Assembly (NCBI RefSeq): GCF_900104845.1
Contig: NZ_FNSR01000003.1
Location: 186,001-250,000, forward strand
Reading direction: 5' to 3'
Length of the DNA: 64,000 nucleotides
From: Paraburkholderia caballeronis
GTDB lineage: Bacteria > Pseudomonadota > Gammaproteobacteria > Burkholderiales > Burkholderiaceae
Part shown: piece after piece, positions 8,652 to 17,590 of the stretch
How positions within the stretch are numbered: position 1 is the stretch's first letter
How the letters are laid out: every line of letters begins with the position of its first letter
Notes under the pieces: generated by a model
The model's database searches: none
What the model was told of the DNA's origin: nothing
What the model saw: the letters and a program-made list of their open reading frames with translations, nothing else
Translations under genes and position numbers: made by a program

Positions 8652-9944
8652 ATGCTCAAGTTCGCCAACCAGCCTCATGCGCCGTCGTGGTACGCGGCGA
8701 CCGTCAACGACACGACGCGCCACCCGGTGCTCGAAGGCACGCTCGCGGCCGACGTCTGCGTGATCGGCGCGGGCCTGACCGGCGTGTCCGCCGCGCTGAA
8801 CCTCGCGGAGCGCGGTTATTCGGTCGCGCTCGTCGATGCGTCGAAGGTCGGATGGGCCGCGAGCGGACGCAACGGCGGCCAGTTGATCGGCGGCTTCGCG
8901 TGCGACATCGACACGTTTTCGCAGTTCATGTCCGCAGCCGAAGTGAAGCAGGTGTGGGACATGGGGATCGAAACGCTCGACATCGTGAAGTCGCGGGTCG
9001 CGAAGCATCGCATCGACTGCGGGCTGACCGAAGGTTACTTCACCGCCGCGAACAAGCCGCGCGACGTCGACGCGCTGCGCCGCTGGCGCGACGAGGCGGC
9101 CACGCGCTTCGGCTACGACCGCTTCCAGTACGTCGACGCGGACGGCGTCGGCCGCTACGCGCAGTCCGCGCGTTATCCGGGCGGCCTGTTCGATCCGGAC
9201 AGCGGCCACCTGCATCCGCTGAACTACACGCTCGGCCTCGCGCGCGCAGCGACGGAAGCCGGCGTGCGGATCTTCGAGGACAGTTGCGTGACGCGCGTGC
9301 GCAGCGAGCGCGGCATGAACGTCGTCGAGACCGAACGCGGCAGCGTCCGCGCGCGCTTCGTCGTGCTCGCGTGCAACACGTGGCTCGGCGCGCTCGCGCC
9401 GGACGTGTCGCGCAAGATCATGCCGGTCGGCACCTACGTGGTCGCGACCGAACCGCTCGGCGCACAACGGATGGCCGACCTGATGCCCGCGCAGGCGGCC
9501 GTCTGCGACAGCCGCTTCGTGCTCGACTACTTCCGTCCCGCGCCGGATTCACGGCTGCTGTGGGGCGGCAAGGTCAGCTATTCGACGCTCGAACCGCGCG
9601 ACCTCGCGCAGGCGATGCGCCGCGACATGCTGAAGACCTTCCCGCAACTCGCGGACGTGCGGATCGACTACGCGTGGGGCGGGTTCGTCGACATCACGAT
9701 GAACCGCGCGCCGCATTTCGGCCGCGTGTCGCCGACCGTCTATTTCGCGCAGGGCTTCTCCGGCCACGGCGTCAACACGACCGGCCTCGCGGGCCTGCTG
9801 ATCGCGGAGGCGATCGACGGCCAGGCCGCGCGCTTCGACCTGTTCGGCAAGATCCACCACCGCGACTTCCCCGGCGGCGCTACACTGCGGACCCCGGCCC
9901 TCGTGCTCGCGATGGCCTGGTATCGTCTGAAGGACCTGCTCTGA
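8652..9944 (+). CDS. puuB: FAD-dependent gamma-glutamylputrescine oxidase-like protein (copy 1)
   Basis: 430-residue oxidoreductase of the DAO family. The dinucleotide-binding motif is VCVIGAGLTGVSAALNLAERG near residue 34, and ASGRNGGQLIGGF follows, a signature of PuuB-like enzymes. The C-terminal GFSGHGVNTTGLAG segment contacts the flavin. Expected role: oxidising gamma-glutamylputrescine to the aldehyde with release of ammonia and peroxide. ATG 8652 fits the family N-terminus (SWYAAT), although no Shine-Dalgarno is visible because the terminator T-run lies just upstream. The stop overlaps the start of the second copy (TGATG). Confidence 0.85.
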   Translation: MLKFANQPHAPSWYAATVNDTTRHPVLEGTLAADVCVIGAGLTGVSAALNLAERGYSVALVDASKVGWAASGRNGGQLIGGFACDIDTFSQFMSAAEVKQVWDMGIETLDIVKSRVAKHRIDCGLTEGYFTAANKPRDVDALRRWRDEAATRFGYDRFQYVDADGVGRYAQSARYPGGLFDPDSGHLHPLNYTLGLARAATEAGVRIFEDSCVTRVRSERGMNVVETERGSVRARFVVLACNTWLGALAPDVSRKIMPVGTYVVATEPLGAQRMADLMPAQAAVCDSRFVLDYFRPAPDSRLLWGGKVSYSTLEPRDLAQAMRRDMLKTFPQLADVRIDYAWGGFVDITMNRAPHFGRVSPTVYFAQGFSGHGVNTTGLAGLLIAEAIDGQAARFDLFGKIHHRDFPGGATLRTPALVLAMAWYRLKDLL

Positions 9945-11254
9945 TGCCTGCCCGATTCGACCTCGACGCGCAAGCCAGTGCGCTCGCGCAGCACTCGTAC
10001 TATGAAGCCACCGTGACCCGCCCCGCCGAGGAGGGGCCGCCGCTCACCGGCTCGATCGACGTGGACGTGTGCGTGATCGGCGCGGGTTTCGCGGGGCTGT
10101 CGACCGCCCTCGAATGCCGCGCGCGCGGACTGTCGGTCGCGGTGCTCGACGCGCACCGGCCCGGCTGGGGCGCGTCCGGCCGCAACGGCGGGCAGACGCT
10201 GGTCGGCTTCGCGAAGGACGAAGTGCTCGAAAAGCAGCTTGGCGCGGCAGGCGTGCGCGCCGCGTGGGCGCTGTCGATCGAGGGCGTCGCGCTGGTGCGC
10301 GAGCGCATCGAACGTTACGGGATCGACTGCGATTTCACGCCCGGCTATCTGACCGTCGCGACGAAACCGAAGCGCGTGCCGGACCTGCGCGCGTGGATGG
10401 ACGCCGCGCAGTCGCGCTGGGGTTACGACCGGCTCGAATGGCTCGACACCGACGCGGTGCGCGCGCGCATCGCGTCGCCGCGTTATCTCGCCGGCGTGTA
10501 CGACCCGTGCTCCGGCCATCTGCATCCGCTGAAGTATTGTCTCGGCCTCGCCCATGCGGCGCGGCGCGAAGGCGCGGCGCTGTATCCGCATTCGCGCGCG
10601 CTCGACGTGAAGCGCGGCGCGCGGCCGGTCGTGCGCACCGCGAAGGGCGAGGTGCGCTGCCGGTTCGTCGTGTCGTGCTGCAACGCCGCGCCGGGCGGCG
10701 TGCTGCCCGCGCCCGTCGCCGCGCGCATCGCGCCGATCGCGTCGTACATCATCGCGACCGAGCCGCTCGGCGCGGCGCGCGCGGATGCGCTGATCGCGCA
10801 ACGCGCGGCCGTCTGCGACAACAACTTCTTTCTCGACTATTTCCGCGTGTCGGCGGACGACCGGATGCTGTTCGGCGGCCGCGCGGATTCGACCGGCGCG
10901 GCGCCCGCGCAGCTCGCGGACGCGATGCGCAGGCGGATGGTCGACGTGTTCCCGCAACTGGCCGACGCGAAGATCGACCATGCGTGGGGCGGCTTCGTCG
11001 ACGTGACGCGCAACCGCGCGCCGGACTTCGGCGCGATCGATCCGAACTACTTCTACGTGCAGGGTTTCTCGGGACACGGCGTCGCGCTGACCGGCATCGC
11101 GGGGCGCGTCGTCGCGCAGGCGATCGCCGGCGAGCGCGAGTCGTTCGACCTGTTCGCGCGGCTGCGCCATCGGCGCTTTCCCGGCGGCCTGGCGTGGCGG
11201 CGGCCGGCGCTGGAGATCGGGATGATGTATCACCGCGTGCGGGAGATGTTTTGA
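9944..11254 (+). CDS. puuB: FAD-dependent gamma-glutamylputrescine oxidase-like protein (copy 2)
   Basis: 436-residue paralogue of the preceding gene, same architecture: VCVIGAGFAGLSTALECRARG for FAD binding, GASGRNGGQTLVGFAKDE, and GFSGHGVALTGIAG near the C-terminus. Overall similarity to copy 1 is clear by eye (shared PGWGASGRNGG / VGWAASGRNGG, WGGFVD, NRAP) but they are not recent duplicates: substitutions are spread throughout. Start ATG overlaps the previous stop by one base, so translation is coupled. Two linked oxidases may handle different gamma-glutamylated polyamines (putrescine versus cadaverine, spermidine or aminopropyl compounds); this division is speculation. Confidence 0.85.
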   Translation: MPARFDLDAQASALAQHSYYEATVTRPAEEGPPLTGSIDVDVCVIGAGFAGLSTALECRARGLSVAVLDAHRPGWGASGRNGGQTLVGFAKDEVLEKQLGAAGVRAAWALSIEGVALVRERIERYGIDCDFTPGYLTVATKPKRVPDLRAWMDAAQSRWGYDRLEWLDTDAVRARIASPRYLAGVYDPCSGHLHPLKYCLGLAHAARREGAALYPHSRALDVKRGARPVVRTAKGEVRCRFVVSCCNAAPGGVLPAPVAARIAPIASYIIATEPLGAARADALIAQRAAVCDNNFFLDYFRVSADDRMLFGGRADSTGAAPAQLADAMRRRMVDVFPQLADAKIDHAWGGFVDVTRNRAPDFGAIDPNYFYVQGFSGHGVALTGIAGRVVAQAIAGERESFDLFARLRHRRFPGGLAWRRPALEIGMMYHRVREMF

Positions 11255-11350
11255 TGGGCAGGGCGCGTCGGTGGGTGGGCAACGCACAGGCTGGACGCGG
11301 AATCTCGCCCGCGCGTTGAGCGGGGCGGGTCGACAAGTTGACGACCGCGG
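11255..11350. other. Start of a 616-base non-coding stretch with gene debris
   Basis: Between the second oxidase and the SDR at 11872 there is no intact gene. Two broken fragments are listed separately (11351-11530 minus, 11513-11788 plus). The first 96 bases and the last 83 bases (11789-11871) show nothing recognisable. Confidence 0.5.
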
Positions 11351-11530
11351 CTACCGCTCGACGCACCGCAGCGGCCCACGCCTGCGCGTTCGCGCCGACG
11401 GGTCCGTCACCGCGTACCACACCGCTTCGGCGACATCCGGCGCGGTGGTGAGGGGAGACGCCGCGTCCATGAATTCCGCGAATATCTTCTTCACAAGGTC
11501 CGCATACGCGTCGTGGTCGAAGCCGTGCAT
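11351..11530 (-). pseudogene. C-terminal remnant of a short-chain dehydrogenase/reductase
   Basis: Read on the minus strand, the frame encodes MHGFDHDAYADLVKKIFAEF, then a spacer and DVAEAVWYAVTDPSA, then a stop. The VAEAVW..VTDPSA pattern is the familiar end of NAD(P)-dependent SDRs of about 245-270 residues. The upstream four fifths (cofactor motif TGxxxGxG, YxxxK catalytic pair) are absent, and the expected tail after TDPSA is lost, possibly by a frameshift. Its 5' end coincides with the 5' end of an AraC fragment on the other strand, so both were cut at one point near 11513-11530. Confidence 0.6.
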
Positions 11531-11788
11531 GAAGCCGCGCTGTCGCGCCCGGCGCTCTTCGAACGCTTCAGCCGCGCGGTCGGCGTCGCGGCGATGCAGT
11601 ATCTGCCGGGCTGGCGGACGGCCCTCGCGAAAGACCTGCTGCGACGCAACGAGGCTCGCGTGGCGGAGATCGCGGAACGCGTCGGTTATAGCTCCGCGAG
11701 CACGTTCAGCGTCGCGTTCGCGCGTTATGTCGGGCAGCCGCCAGCGCGGTATCTGCGTGAGCAGGCGGAGCGCGGCGAGACGGCGTAG
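11513..11788 (+). pseudogene. C-terminal remnant of an AraC-family regulator
   Basis: 91 residues containing the end of an AraC/XylS DNA-binding domain: AVGVAAMQYLPGWR, then RVAEIAERVGYSSASTFSVAF and YVGQPPARYLRE, i.e. both helix-turn-helix units or most of them. The family usually has 280-310 residues with an N-terminal cupin/sensor domain, which is missing. No ribosome-binding site precedes the fragment. The flanking minus-strand SDR stump suggests that a once divergent SDR/AraC pair was collapsed by deletion, the same architecture that survives as SDR/LysR pairs elsewhere in the window. Confidence 0.65.
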
Positions 11789-11871
11789 GTTCGCTGTTTG
11801 CCGATCGGGACGCGGGGGTCTCCGTGGCGACCGGTCGGGCCGCCCGTCCGCGCTTGTGCCTGGCTTATGCG

Positions 11872-12699
11872 CTACGCCCCCTCCATCACCGACAACGCGA
11901 TCGCCTTCTGCGCGTCCAGTATCTCCAGTTGCGTCACCAGCGCCGCGCGAACCGACTCATACGTGGACTTTCCGAGCGCGAGCCGAAACGGCGGCGACGG
12001 GCTGTCGATCGTCTCGATCATCGCATCGACCGTCTTGCCGGCATCCGCGAATTCGAAGTAACCCGCATCGAGCAAACGCCGGATCTCGCCGGCGGGCGTC
12101 GCGTCGTACACGCTCATCGGCGTCGCGCGGTCCAGCCCCGCGCCGAAATTCGTGCGCGTCGGACCCGGCTCCACGATCACGAAGTCGATGCCGAACGGCC
12201 CGACTTCCTTCGCGACGGCCTCGACGAAACCCTCGATGCCCCACTTCGTCGCGTGATACGCGCTGAAGCCCGGATACCCTATCCGCCCGCCCTCGGACGA
12301 CACCTGCACGATGCGCCCGCCGCCCTGCCCGCGCAGCCGCGGAACGACCGCGCGGATCAACTGGATAGAACCGGTCAGGTTCGTCGCGATCTGCCTGTCG
12401 ATCTGCGCGTCGCTCAACTCCTCGGCCGCGCCGAACAGCCCATACCCCGCGTTGCTGACGACGACGTCGATACGCGTTTTCGCCGCGAATGCGTGCGCGA
12501 CAGCGGCTCTGATCGCATCGACGTCGGTCACGTCGCATTCGACCACCTGCAAGAGGTCGCCATGCCGCGCGCGCAGGTCGTCCAGCGCGCCGGGCTTGCG
12601 CAGCGTCGCCACGACGCCGTCGCCGCGCGCGAGCAGCCGCTCCGCGAGCCCGCGCCCGAGTCCGCTCGATGCGCCCGTAATCAGCCAGTTCTTCGCCAT
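11872..12699 (-). CDS. Short-chain dehydrogenase/reductase (divergent from LysR)
   Basis: 275-residue classical SDR. The N-terminal cofactor motif is ITGASSGLGRGLAERL, followed by VSNAGYG and the catalytic YHATK (Tyr and Lys), with an active-site serine in QVSSEGG. Cytoplasmic NAD(P)H-dependent oxidoreductase of unknown substrate. Start at ATG 12699 gives the typical MAKNWLITG opening. It faces a LysR gene across 99 bases, a common regulator/target arrangement. It is paralogous to the SDR at 24820-25656 (shared NAGYGLxGAAEELxDxQI). Confidence 0.85.
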   Translation of the reverse strand: MAKNWLITGASSGLGRGLAERLLARGDGVVATLRKPGALDDLRARHGDLLQVVECDVTDVDAIRAAVAHAFAAKTRIDVVVSNAGYGLFGAAEELSDAQIDRQIATNLTGSIQLIRAVVPRLRGQGGGRIVQVSSEGGRIGYPGFSAYHATKWGIEGFVEAVAKEVGPFGIDFVIVEPGPTRTNFGAGLDRATPMSVYDATPAGEIRRLLDAGYFEFADAGKTVDAMIETIDSPSPPFRLALGKSTYESVRAALVTQLEILDAQKAIALSVMEGA

Positions 12700-12798
12700 G
12701 CTTGTGCTCCGTTCGTGAATTCGAGGTCCATGCTAGAACGCTATGATTAGTTCGGGAACCACCACCAGTGCGCACGACGCGTTGACGGAAATTCAACA

Positions 12799-13698
12799 AT
12801 GAGCAAACCCACCCTGGCCGATCTGCAATCCTTCATGATGGTCGCCGCGCGGCGCAGCTTCGCACGGGCGGCGGGCGAACTGGGCGTGTCGCGCTCGGCG
12901 CTCAGTCATGCGATGCGCGGGCTCGAAAGCGACCTGGGCGTGCGCCTGCTGCACCGGACGACGCGCAGCGTGTCGCTGACGGAAGCGGGCGAACGGCTGC
13001 TCGCGCGGCTGCGTCCGGTATTGAGCGATCTCGATCACGTGCTCGACGACGTAGTGCGCGACGACCACGCGCCGCGCGGCACGCTGCGGATCAACGGCGG
13101 CGAGGGCGCGATCCGGCAACTGCTGCAAACCGTCGTGCCGCGTTTTCTCGCGCTGTATCCGCAGATGGAACTGGACCTGGTCGCGGACGGGCGGCTCGTC
13201 GACGTCGTCGCGGAAGGCTTCGATGCGGGCGTGAGGCTGGGTGAAGCCGTGCACAAGGACATGATCGCGGTGCGCGTCAGCGACGACTTCCGCTTCCTGG
13301 CGGTCGCGTCGCCGCGTTATCTGCGCGAGCATGGCCGGCCCGCCGCGCCGGACGATCTGCATGCGCATCGCTGCATCCGGCAGCGTCTGCCGAGCGGGAA
13401 GCGATACCGCTGGGAGTTCGCGCGTCACGGCCAGGAGCTCGCGATCGATCCGCCCGGCCCGCTCACGCTCGACAGCAATACGCTGATGGTCGAAGCGGCG
13501 CTCGACGGACTCGGCATCGCCTACGTGCCGGAGCCGTATGCGCGCGCCGCGCTGGCGCGCAGGCGGCTGGTCGCGGTGCTGGACGAATGGTGTCCGGTGA
13601 TCCCCGGGCTGTTCCTCTACTTTCCGGGCAACCGGCATATCCCGGCGGGACTGCGCGCGTTCATCCAGTTGCTGAAGGAGACTTCGGGGAGCCGTTGA
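12799..13698 (+). CDS. LysR-family transcriptional regulator
   Basis: 299 residues: an N-terminal winged helix-turn-helix (LADLQSFMMVAARRSFARAA, then LGVSRSALSHAMRGLE, residues about 6-65) and a LysR substrate-binding domain. Likely regulator of the divergently transcribed SDR at 11872-12699; the intergenic region contains GAAC at 12736-12739 and GTTC at 12750-12753, which could be part of a T-N11-A type site. Inducer unknown. ATG 12799 is the only start that preserves the family N-terminus. A 67-base gap separates it from the convergent PepSY gene. Confidence 0.88.
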   Translation: MSKPTLADLQSFMMVAARRSFARAAGELGVSRSALSHAMRGLESDLGVRLLHRTTRSVSLTEAGERLLARLRPVLSDLDHVLDDVVRDDHAPRGTLRINGGEGAIRQLLQTVVPRFLALYPQMELDLVADGRLVDVVAEGFDAGVRLGEAVHKDMIAVRVSDDFRFLAVASPRYLREHGRPAAPDDLHAHRCIRQRLPSGKRYRWEFARHGQELAIDPPGPLTLDSNTLMVEAALDGLGIAYVPEPYARAALARRRLVAVLDEWCPVIPGLFLYFPGNRHIPAGLRAFIQLLKETSGSR

Positions 13699-13765
13699 TC
13701 CGGCGCGCCGATCCTTCGCGCCATCGTGCACGGACGATCATGTCGATGGATCGGGCGCGGGGCCG

Positions 13766-14920
13766 TCAACCCGCCTGCACCACGCGCGCCCGCCGCAGCT
13801 TGCGCCGTCGCCACCATTGCCATAGACCGGTCACCGACAGACCGCCTGACGCCAGGCCGCCGACAGCCAGCACGACCATCAGCAGCGGCCCGCCCAGTTC
13901 TCCCGTGTGCAGCGGATAGATCACCGACACGGCGCGCGCGCCGGGGTCCAGCCGGTCCCATCGCTGCGCGGCCAGCACCGCGCCGGAATACGGATCGATC
14001 CATACGGACGTCAGCCCGTTCGGATGCGGATCGTCGGGCAGGCGCATCCGCACGCGCAATGGCGCGTCGGCTTTCGCGGGCATCTGCACGATGTTGACCT
14101 GCCCGTCCGGAAACGCCGCGCGAGCCCGCGCGACGAGCGCATCGACGGCAAGCATCGGCTGCGATGGCGAGGGCCGCGCGGGCAGCGACGGCGCACGCGC
14201 CGGATGCGCGCCGCTCGCGGCCGTCATCGCGGCCGTCACCCAGCCGGCGAGCGGCCGCCACGCCATATACGCGCCGGTCGCGACGGACAGCGCGATCACG
14301 AGCCCCAGCGACGCACCGCCGACACGATGCAGGTCGTACAGCGCGCGGGTGCGGCCGCGCCGCAATTCGATGCGCCATGCCGCGCTGCCCGCGCGCGGCC
14401 ACCAGAGCACGAGGCCCGACACGAGCATCAGCAGATAAACCAGCGCGACGCATGCGAGCAGCGGCTTGCCCGCCTGGTCGAGCAGCAGCGAGCTATGCAG
14501 CCTGAACAGCAGGTTAAAAAAGCCGTCGGTCTGTGCGCGTCGTCCGAGTTCGCGGCCCGTATAGGGATCGACGTAGACGGCCCCGCTCCATTTGCCGCGC
14601 ACCGTCGCTTCGAGGCTCTGCTGCGGGAAGCGCGGCGGATGGAAGGACAGCGCGGCGCGCGGCCCGAACTCGCCGGCCAGACGCTGCCGGACGCTTTCGA
14701 GCGAAACGGTCGCGCGATCGTCGGGCGCGGCGACGCTGAACAGTCCGGCATGCAGATGGTGGTCGAGCGGCGCCGCGATCATCAGCAGCGCGCCCGTGAC
14801 GCCCATCAGCGCGAGCACCCCGCCGAACGACAGCGCGAACCAGCGGTGCGCGACGAGCCAGTAGCGTCGAAGTCGCGGCGCGCTCGCGCGGGCGGCAGGC
14901 GGGTGAGCTTGCGTCGTCAT
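13766..14920 (-). CDS. PepSY-associated membrane protein (iron-uptake linked)
   Basis: 384-residue inner-membrane protein of the PepSY-TM (PiuB/FegB-like) family. The N-terminus RRYWLVAHRWFALSFGG leads into a first helix; further hydrophobic segments are LLACVALVYLLMLVSGLVLW, LGLVIALSVATGAYMAW and LLMVVLAVGGLASGG near the end. The periplasmic loops hold PepSY-like stretches with VYVDPYTGRELG and VWIDPYSGAVLA. Such proteins accompany TonB receptors and are thought to reduce or release iron from siderophores. ATG 14920 overlaps the stop of the upstream receptor gene by one base, so it is coupled to it and presumably Fur controlled. Confidence 0.85.
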   Translation of the reverse strand: MTTQAHPPAARASAPRLRRYWLVAHRWFALSFGGVLALMGVTGALLMIAAPLDHHLHAGLFSVAAPDDRATVSLESVRQRLAGEFGPRAALSFHPPRFPQQSLEATVRGKWSGAVYVDPYTGRELGRRAQTDGFFNLLFRLHSSLLLDQAGKPLLACVALVYLLMLVSGLVLWWPRAGSAAWRIELRRGRTRALYDLHRVGGASLGLVIALSVATGAYMAWRPLAGWVTAAMTAASGAHPARAPSLPARPSPSQPMLAVDALVARARAAFPDGQVNIVQMPAKADAPLRVRMRLPDDPHPNGLTSVWIDPYSGAVLAAQRWDRLDPGARAVSVIYPLHTGELGGPLLMVVLAVGGLASGGLSVTGLWQWWRRRKLRRARVVQAG

Positions 14921-17058
14921 CAGTAGACGAAGTGGCCCTGCACGTAGACCATGCGCGGCGCGCCGACCATCCGGCCCGCGTTGCCGTCGACGTTGCGCGT
15001 GAAATAACGCTTGTCGGTGAAGTTGTTGATGCCGAGCGTCAGGTCGCTGCCCTTCCAGCCCGGGATCTTCCAGTTCGCCTGGACGTCCCAGATGCGGAAG
15101 CCCGGCACCTTGCCGGTGGACGCGTTCGCCGGCTCGGCGACCGTGTTCTGCACGTCCGAATACTGCGAACTCTGGTGCGTCGTCGACAGGTTGAAGGTCC
15201 AGCCATGCGTTTCGTAGCGCAGACCCATCGTGTCGGTGAGGCGCGAGTAAAACGGCACGTCGAGGCCGGCCGTCGCACCCGACTGCTGGATCGCCTTCGT
15301 GTACGTGAAGTTCGCGTACGCGTCGAGGCCGCGCAGCACGCTGTCGTCGGCGAACGCGTAGTCGAGCGCGGTTTCGACGCCCTGATGATGCGTCGCGCCG
15401 ATGTTCTGGAACGTCGCCGGCACGACGCCCGCCACCTGCACGATCTGGTTGTCGAAACGCATGTTGAACGCGGTGACTTCGGCGTGGATCTGCCGGCTCG
15501 CCCAGCGCGCGCCGACTTCGACGGTCTTCGCGACTTCCGGCTGCAACGGGTTCGACGCCGACTGCGAGTTCAGTTGCAGGTTCTGCACCGGGCCGAACGA
15601 CGTGCTGTAGTCGGTGAACAGCGTCAGCGACGCGTTCCACAGATACTCCAGGCTCACCGCGGGCAGCGCCTTGTTGTTCAGCGTGTCGAACGTCTGTTTG
15701 AGCGTGGCGTCGCGGCGCGTCGATTCGATGTGCTCGAAGCGGATGCCCGGCGTGAGGCGCCAGCGGCCGAGCGCGATGCGGTCGTCGAGATAGACGGCGT
15801 GCGCGTCGGTGCCGTTGTCGAACGTGCTGGTCGGCCCGATCACGCCGGTGGCGAGCGTCTGGCTGTAGCTGTTGTCGTCGCCGCGCTCGCGGATGTAGCG
15901 ATAGCCGACCGTGACGTCCTGCTGCACCGGACCGAGCGTGAAGCGCTGCGTGTAGCGCGGCTCGACGCCCGTCGTGTTGTAGTTGCGCGGCTGATACTGC
16001 AACTGCGTGCCCGCCGCGTTGATGAGCGCGCTGGTCCGGTTGCTCTCGTTGTACCACGCGCGGACCTCGAATTCCTGGTTCGCGGAAATCGTGTTCAGGT
16101 AGCCGATGTCGACGGCTTTGCGCTCGCCCTGCCAGTAGTCGGTCGGACGCGTGTTCTGGAACGGATCGGCGTTGTATTGCGCGACGGTCAGGCCGCCGGG
16201 CGTGCGCGACTTGACGTCGTAGTACGAGAACTTGCCGTACAGCTCGGAGGTCGGCGACAGTTCGAAGCGCCACTTGAGCGCAAGATCGTTGACGCGCTCG
16301 TCGCTGCCGTCGCGCCAGTCGCGGCCGGTCATGCCCGAATACAGCAGCGCGACGCCGAGCCCGTTGTCGAGCTGCGTGCCGAGGAACGTGTTGTACTGCG
16401 TGTTGCTGCCGCCGCCCGCCGTGTAGATGTTTTCGCGCACCGACGCGTCGGCGGTCAGTCCGCTGCGGTCGGGAATCTCGCGGGTGCGGAAGTTGATCAC
16501 GCCGCCCACGTTCTGCGGGCCGTAGCGGACGGTGCCGCCGCTGCGCACCACGTCGATCGATTCGATGTTGCCGAGGCTGATCGGCGCGAACGACAACTGC
16601 GGCTGCCCGTACGGCGCGACCGCGAGCGGGATGCCGTCGAGCAGCACCGTCGAGCGCGGCGTGTAGCGCCCGGTCAGCCCGCGCACGCCGATGTTCAGCG
16701 AAATCTGGCTGCCGGCGGTGCCGGAGTTGTCGGTGGACTGCACGCCGGGCACGCGGCGCAGCACCTCGCCGATGCTGGTCGCGCCGCTCGCCTTGATCTC
16801 TTCCTTGTCGACCACCGTGCGCGCGCCCGGGAACCGCTTCACGCTGTTTTCGAGGCCGCTGCCGAGCCAGTCGCCGGACACGGCGATCGAGTCGAGCGTG
16901 GTCGTTTTGTCGTCCGGCGCGCTCGATGCGGACGGCTTCGCCGGCTCGTCCTGCGCCGACGCGCAGTCCGGCGCGGCGAGAAACGCGAGCGCGGCGACAG
17001 CCGCAAAACAGTTAAGGGTACTGACTGAGCTGAGGCTCCGGCGAGCGGCGAAGGCCAT
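14920..17058 (-). CDS. TonB-dependent ferric-siderophore/dicitrate receptor (FecA-like)
   Basis: 712-residue outer-membrane receptor. Signal peptide about residues 1-35 (ends CASAQDEP). The plug domain contains VLRRVPGVQS, LNIGVRGLTGRYTPRS and VLLDGIPLAVAPYGQPQLSF, which are strongly reminiscent of FecA, then VRYGPQNVGGVINF. The barrel follows and ends in GHFVY, an aromatic terminus. There is no N-terminal signalling domain, so it does not drive a FecIR system itself. A Fur-box-like sequence lies at 17196-17214. Ligand probably a citrate-type or other ferric siderophore; the exact one is unknown. Confidence 0.9.
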   Translation of the reverse strand: MAFAARRSLSSVSTLNCFAAVAALAFLAAPDCASAQDEPAKPSASSAPDDKTTTLDSIAVSGDWLGSGLENSVKRFPGARTVVDKEEIKASGATSIGEVLRRVPGVQSTDNSGTAGSQISLNIGVRGLTGRYTPRSTVLLDGIPLAVAPYGQPQLSFAPISLGNIESIDVVRSGGTVRYGPQNVGGVINFRTREIPDRSGLTADASVRENIYTAGGGSNTQYNTFLGTQLDNGLGVALLYSGMTGRDWRDGSDERVNDLALKWRFELSPTSELYGKFSYYDVKSRTPGGLTVAQYNADPFQNTRPTDYWQGERKAVDIGYLNTISANQEFEVRAWYNESNRTSALINAAGTQLQYQPRNYNTTGVEPRYTQRFTLGPVQQDVTVGYRYIRERGDDNSYSQTLATGVIGPTSTFDNGTDAHAVYLDDRIALGRWRLTPGIRFEHIESTRRDATLKQTFDTLNNKALPAVSLEYLWNASLTLFTDYSTSFGPVQNLQLNSQSASNPLQPEVAKTVEVGARWASRQIHAEVTAFNMRFDNQIVQVAGVVPATFQNIGATHHQGVETALDYAFADDSVLRGLDAYANFTYTKAIQQSGATAGLDVPFYSRLTDTMGLRYETHGWTFNLSTTHQSSQYSDVQNTVAEPANASTGKVPGFRIWDVQANWKIPGWKGSDLTLGINNFTDKRYFTRNVDGNAGRMVGAPRMVYVQGHFVY

Positions 17059-17195
17059 GGTCCTGGTTATCCTGGTTCTTGTCGCGGAGGATGCCGCGCC
17101 AGGTCCCGCCCATTCCCCGCGATCGTCGAGCGTGAGTGCGCCTGGAGCGTCCTTCCGTAGTTGTTAAGAAATATTCTTCCAACGGCGCGCCGAAT
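17059..17195. other. Leader between Fur box and FecA-like receptor
   Basis: About 137 bases separate the Fur-box-like site from the receptor start. The stretch around 17160-17200 is AT-rich against the background and should contain the promoter. No gene is seen. Confidence 0.4.
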
Positions 17196-17214
17196 TATAA
17201 TGAGAATCAATTTC
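17196..17214 (-). promoter_or_regulatory. Fur box
   Basis: The 19 bases TATAATGAGAATCAATTTC match the Fur consensus GATAATGATAATCATTATC at most positions, including the ATAATGA and AATCA cores. It lies in the AT-rich upstream region of the FecA-like gene, so iron-replete Fur should repress the receptor and PepSY gene. Confidence 0.75.
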
Positions 17215-17227
17215 GTTTGAAAGACAT

Positions 17228-17499
17228 TTATACGCAATCCGTATGGAAGTCGTCGGCGGATTGAATGGGGATGGGGTCGCGTCGATGGGCCTGGTCGGGC
17301 GTCTGTGGCGGGGGATGGGCGGTTTTCGCAGGGTGGCGGGAGCGTTCAGCCTGGAACGGCCCGGCTCGGGTCGCCGGGGCAGCGAAGCGGGCTGAAGTGC
17401 GTCGGCGTTCGGGTGAAGCCGGGCCGAACGGGTTCCAGGAAACGCCCAACCGGCAACCTCCCCGGCCGCCCGACGACATCGCCCGCCAGGTCGCTGAAA
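17228..17499. other. Non-coding stretch between the Fur-box region and metE terminator
   Basis: About 270 bases with no credible gene on either strand: open frames here are Arg/Gly/Pro-rich and lack ribosome-binding sites. Nothing else recognisable. Confidence 0.45.
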
Positions 17500-17530
17500 C
17501 GAAAACGTCCCGAGCGGAACGCGCGGGACG
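17500..17530 (-). terminator. Probable terminator downstream of metE
   Basis: On the minus strand a GTCCCG/CGGGAC stem (17507-17512 with 17524-17529) is followed by GTTTTCGTTT. A second, stronger GC hairpin without a T-run lies nearer to the stop (arms 17552-17559 and 17571-17578). Together they probably end the metE transcript. Confidence 0.55.
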
Positions 17531-17590
17531 CAGGACCTGCTTCGCGGATGCGTGCCGCCGCGCCAGACACGGCGGCACGCTCACGCGCCT

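Noticed and set aside
13766..16273. Long minus-strand open frame of 835 codons
   Set aside because: Its first part is a shadow of the TonB receptor frame; only the part from ATG 14920 is a real gene (PepSY protein).
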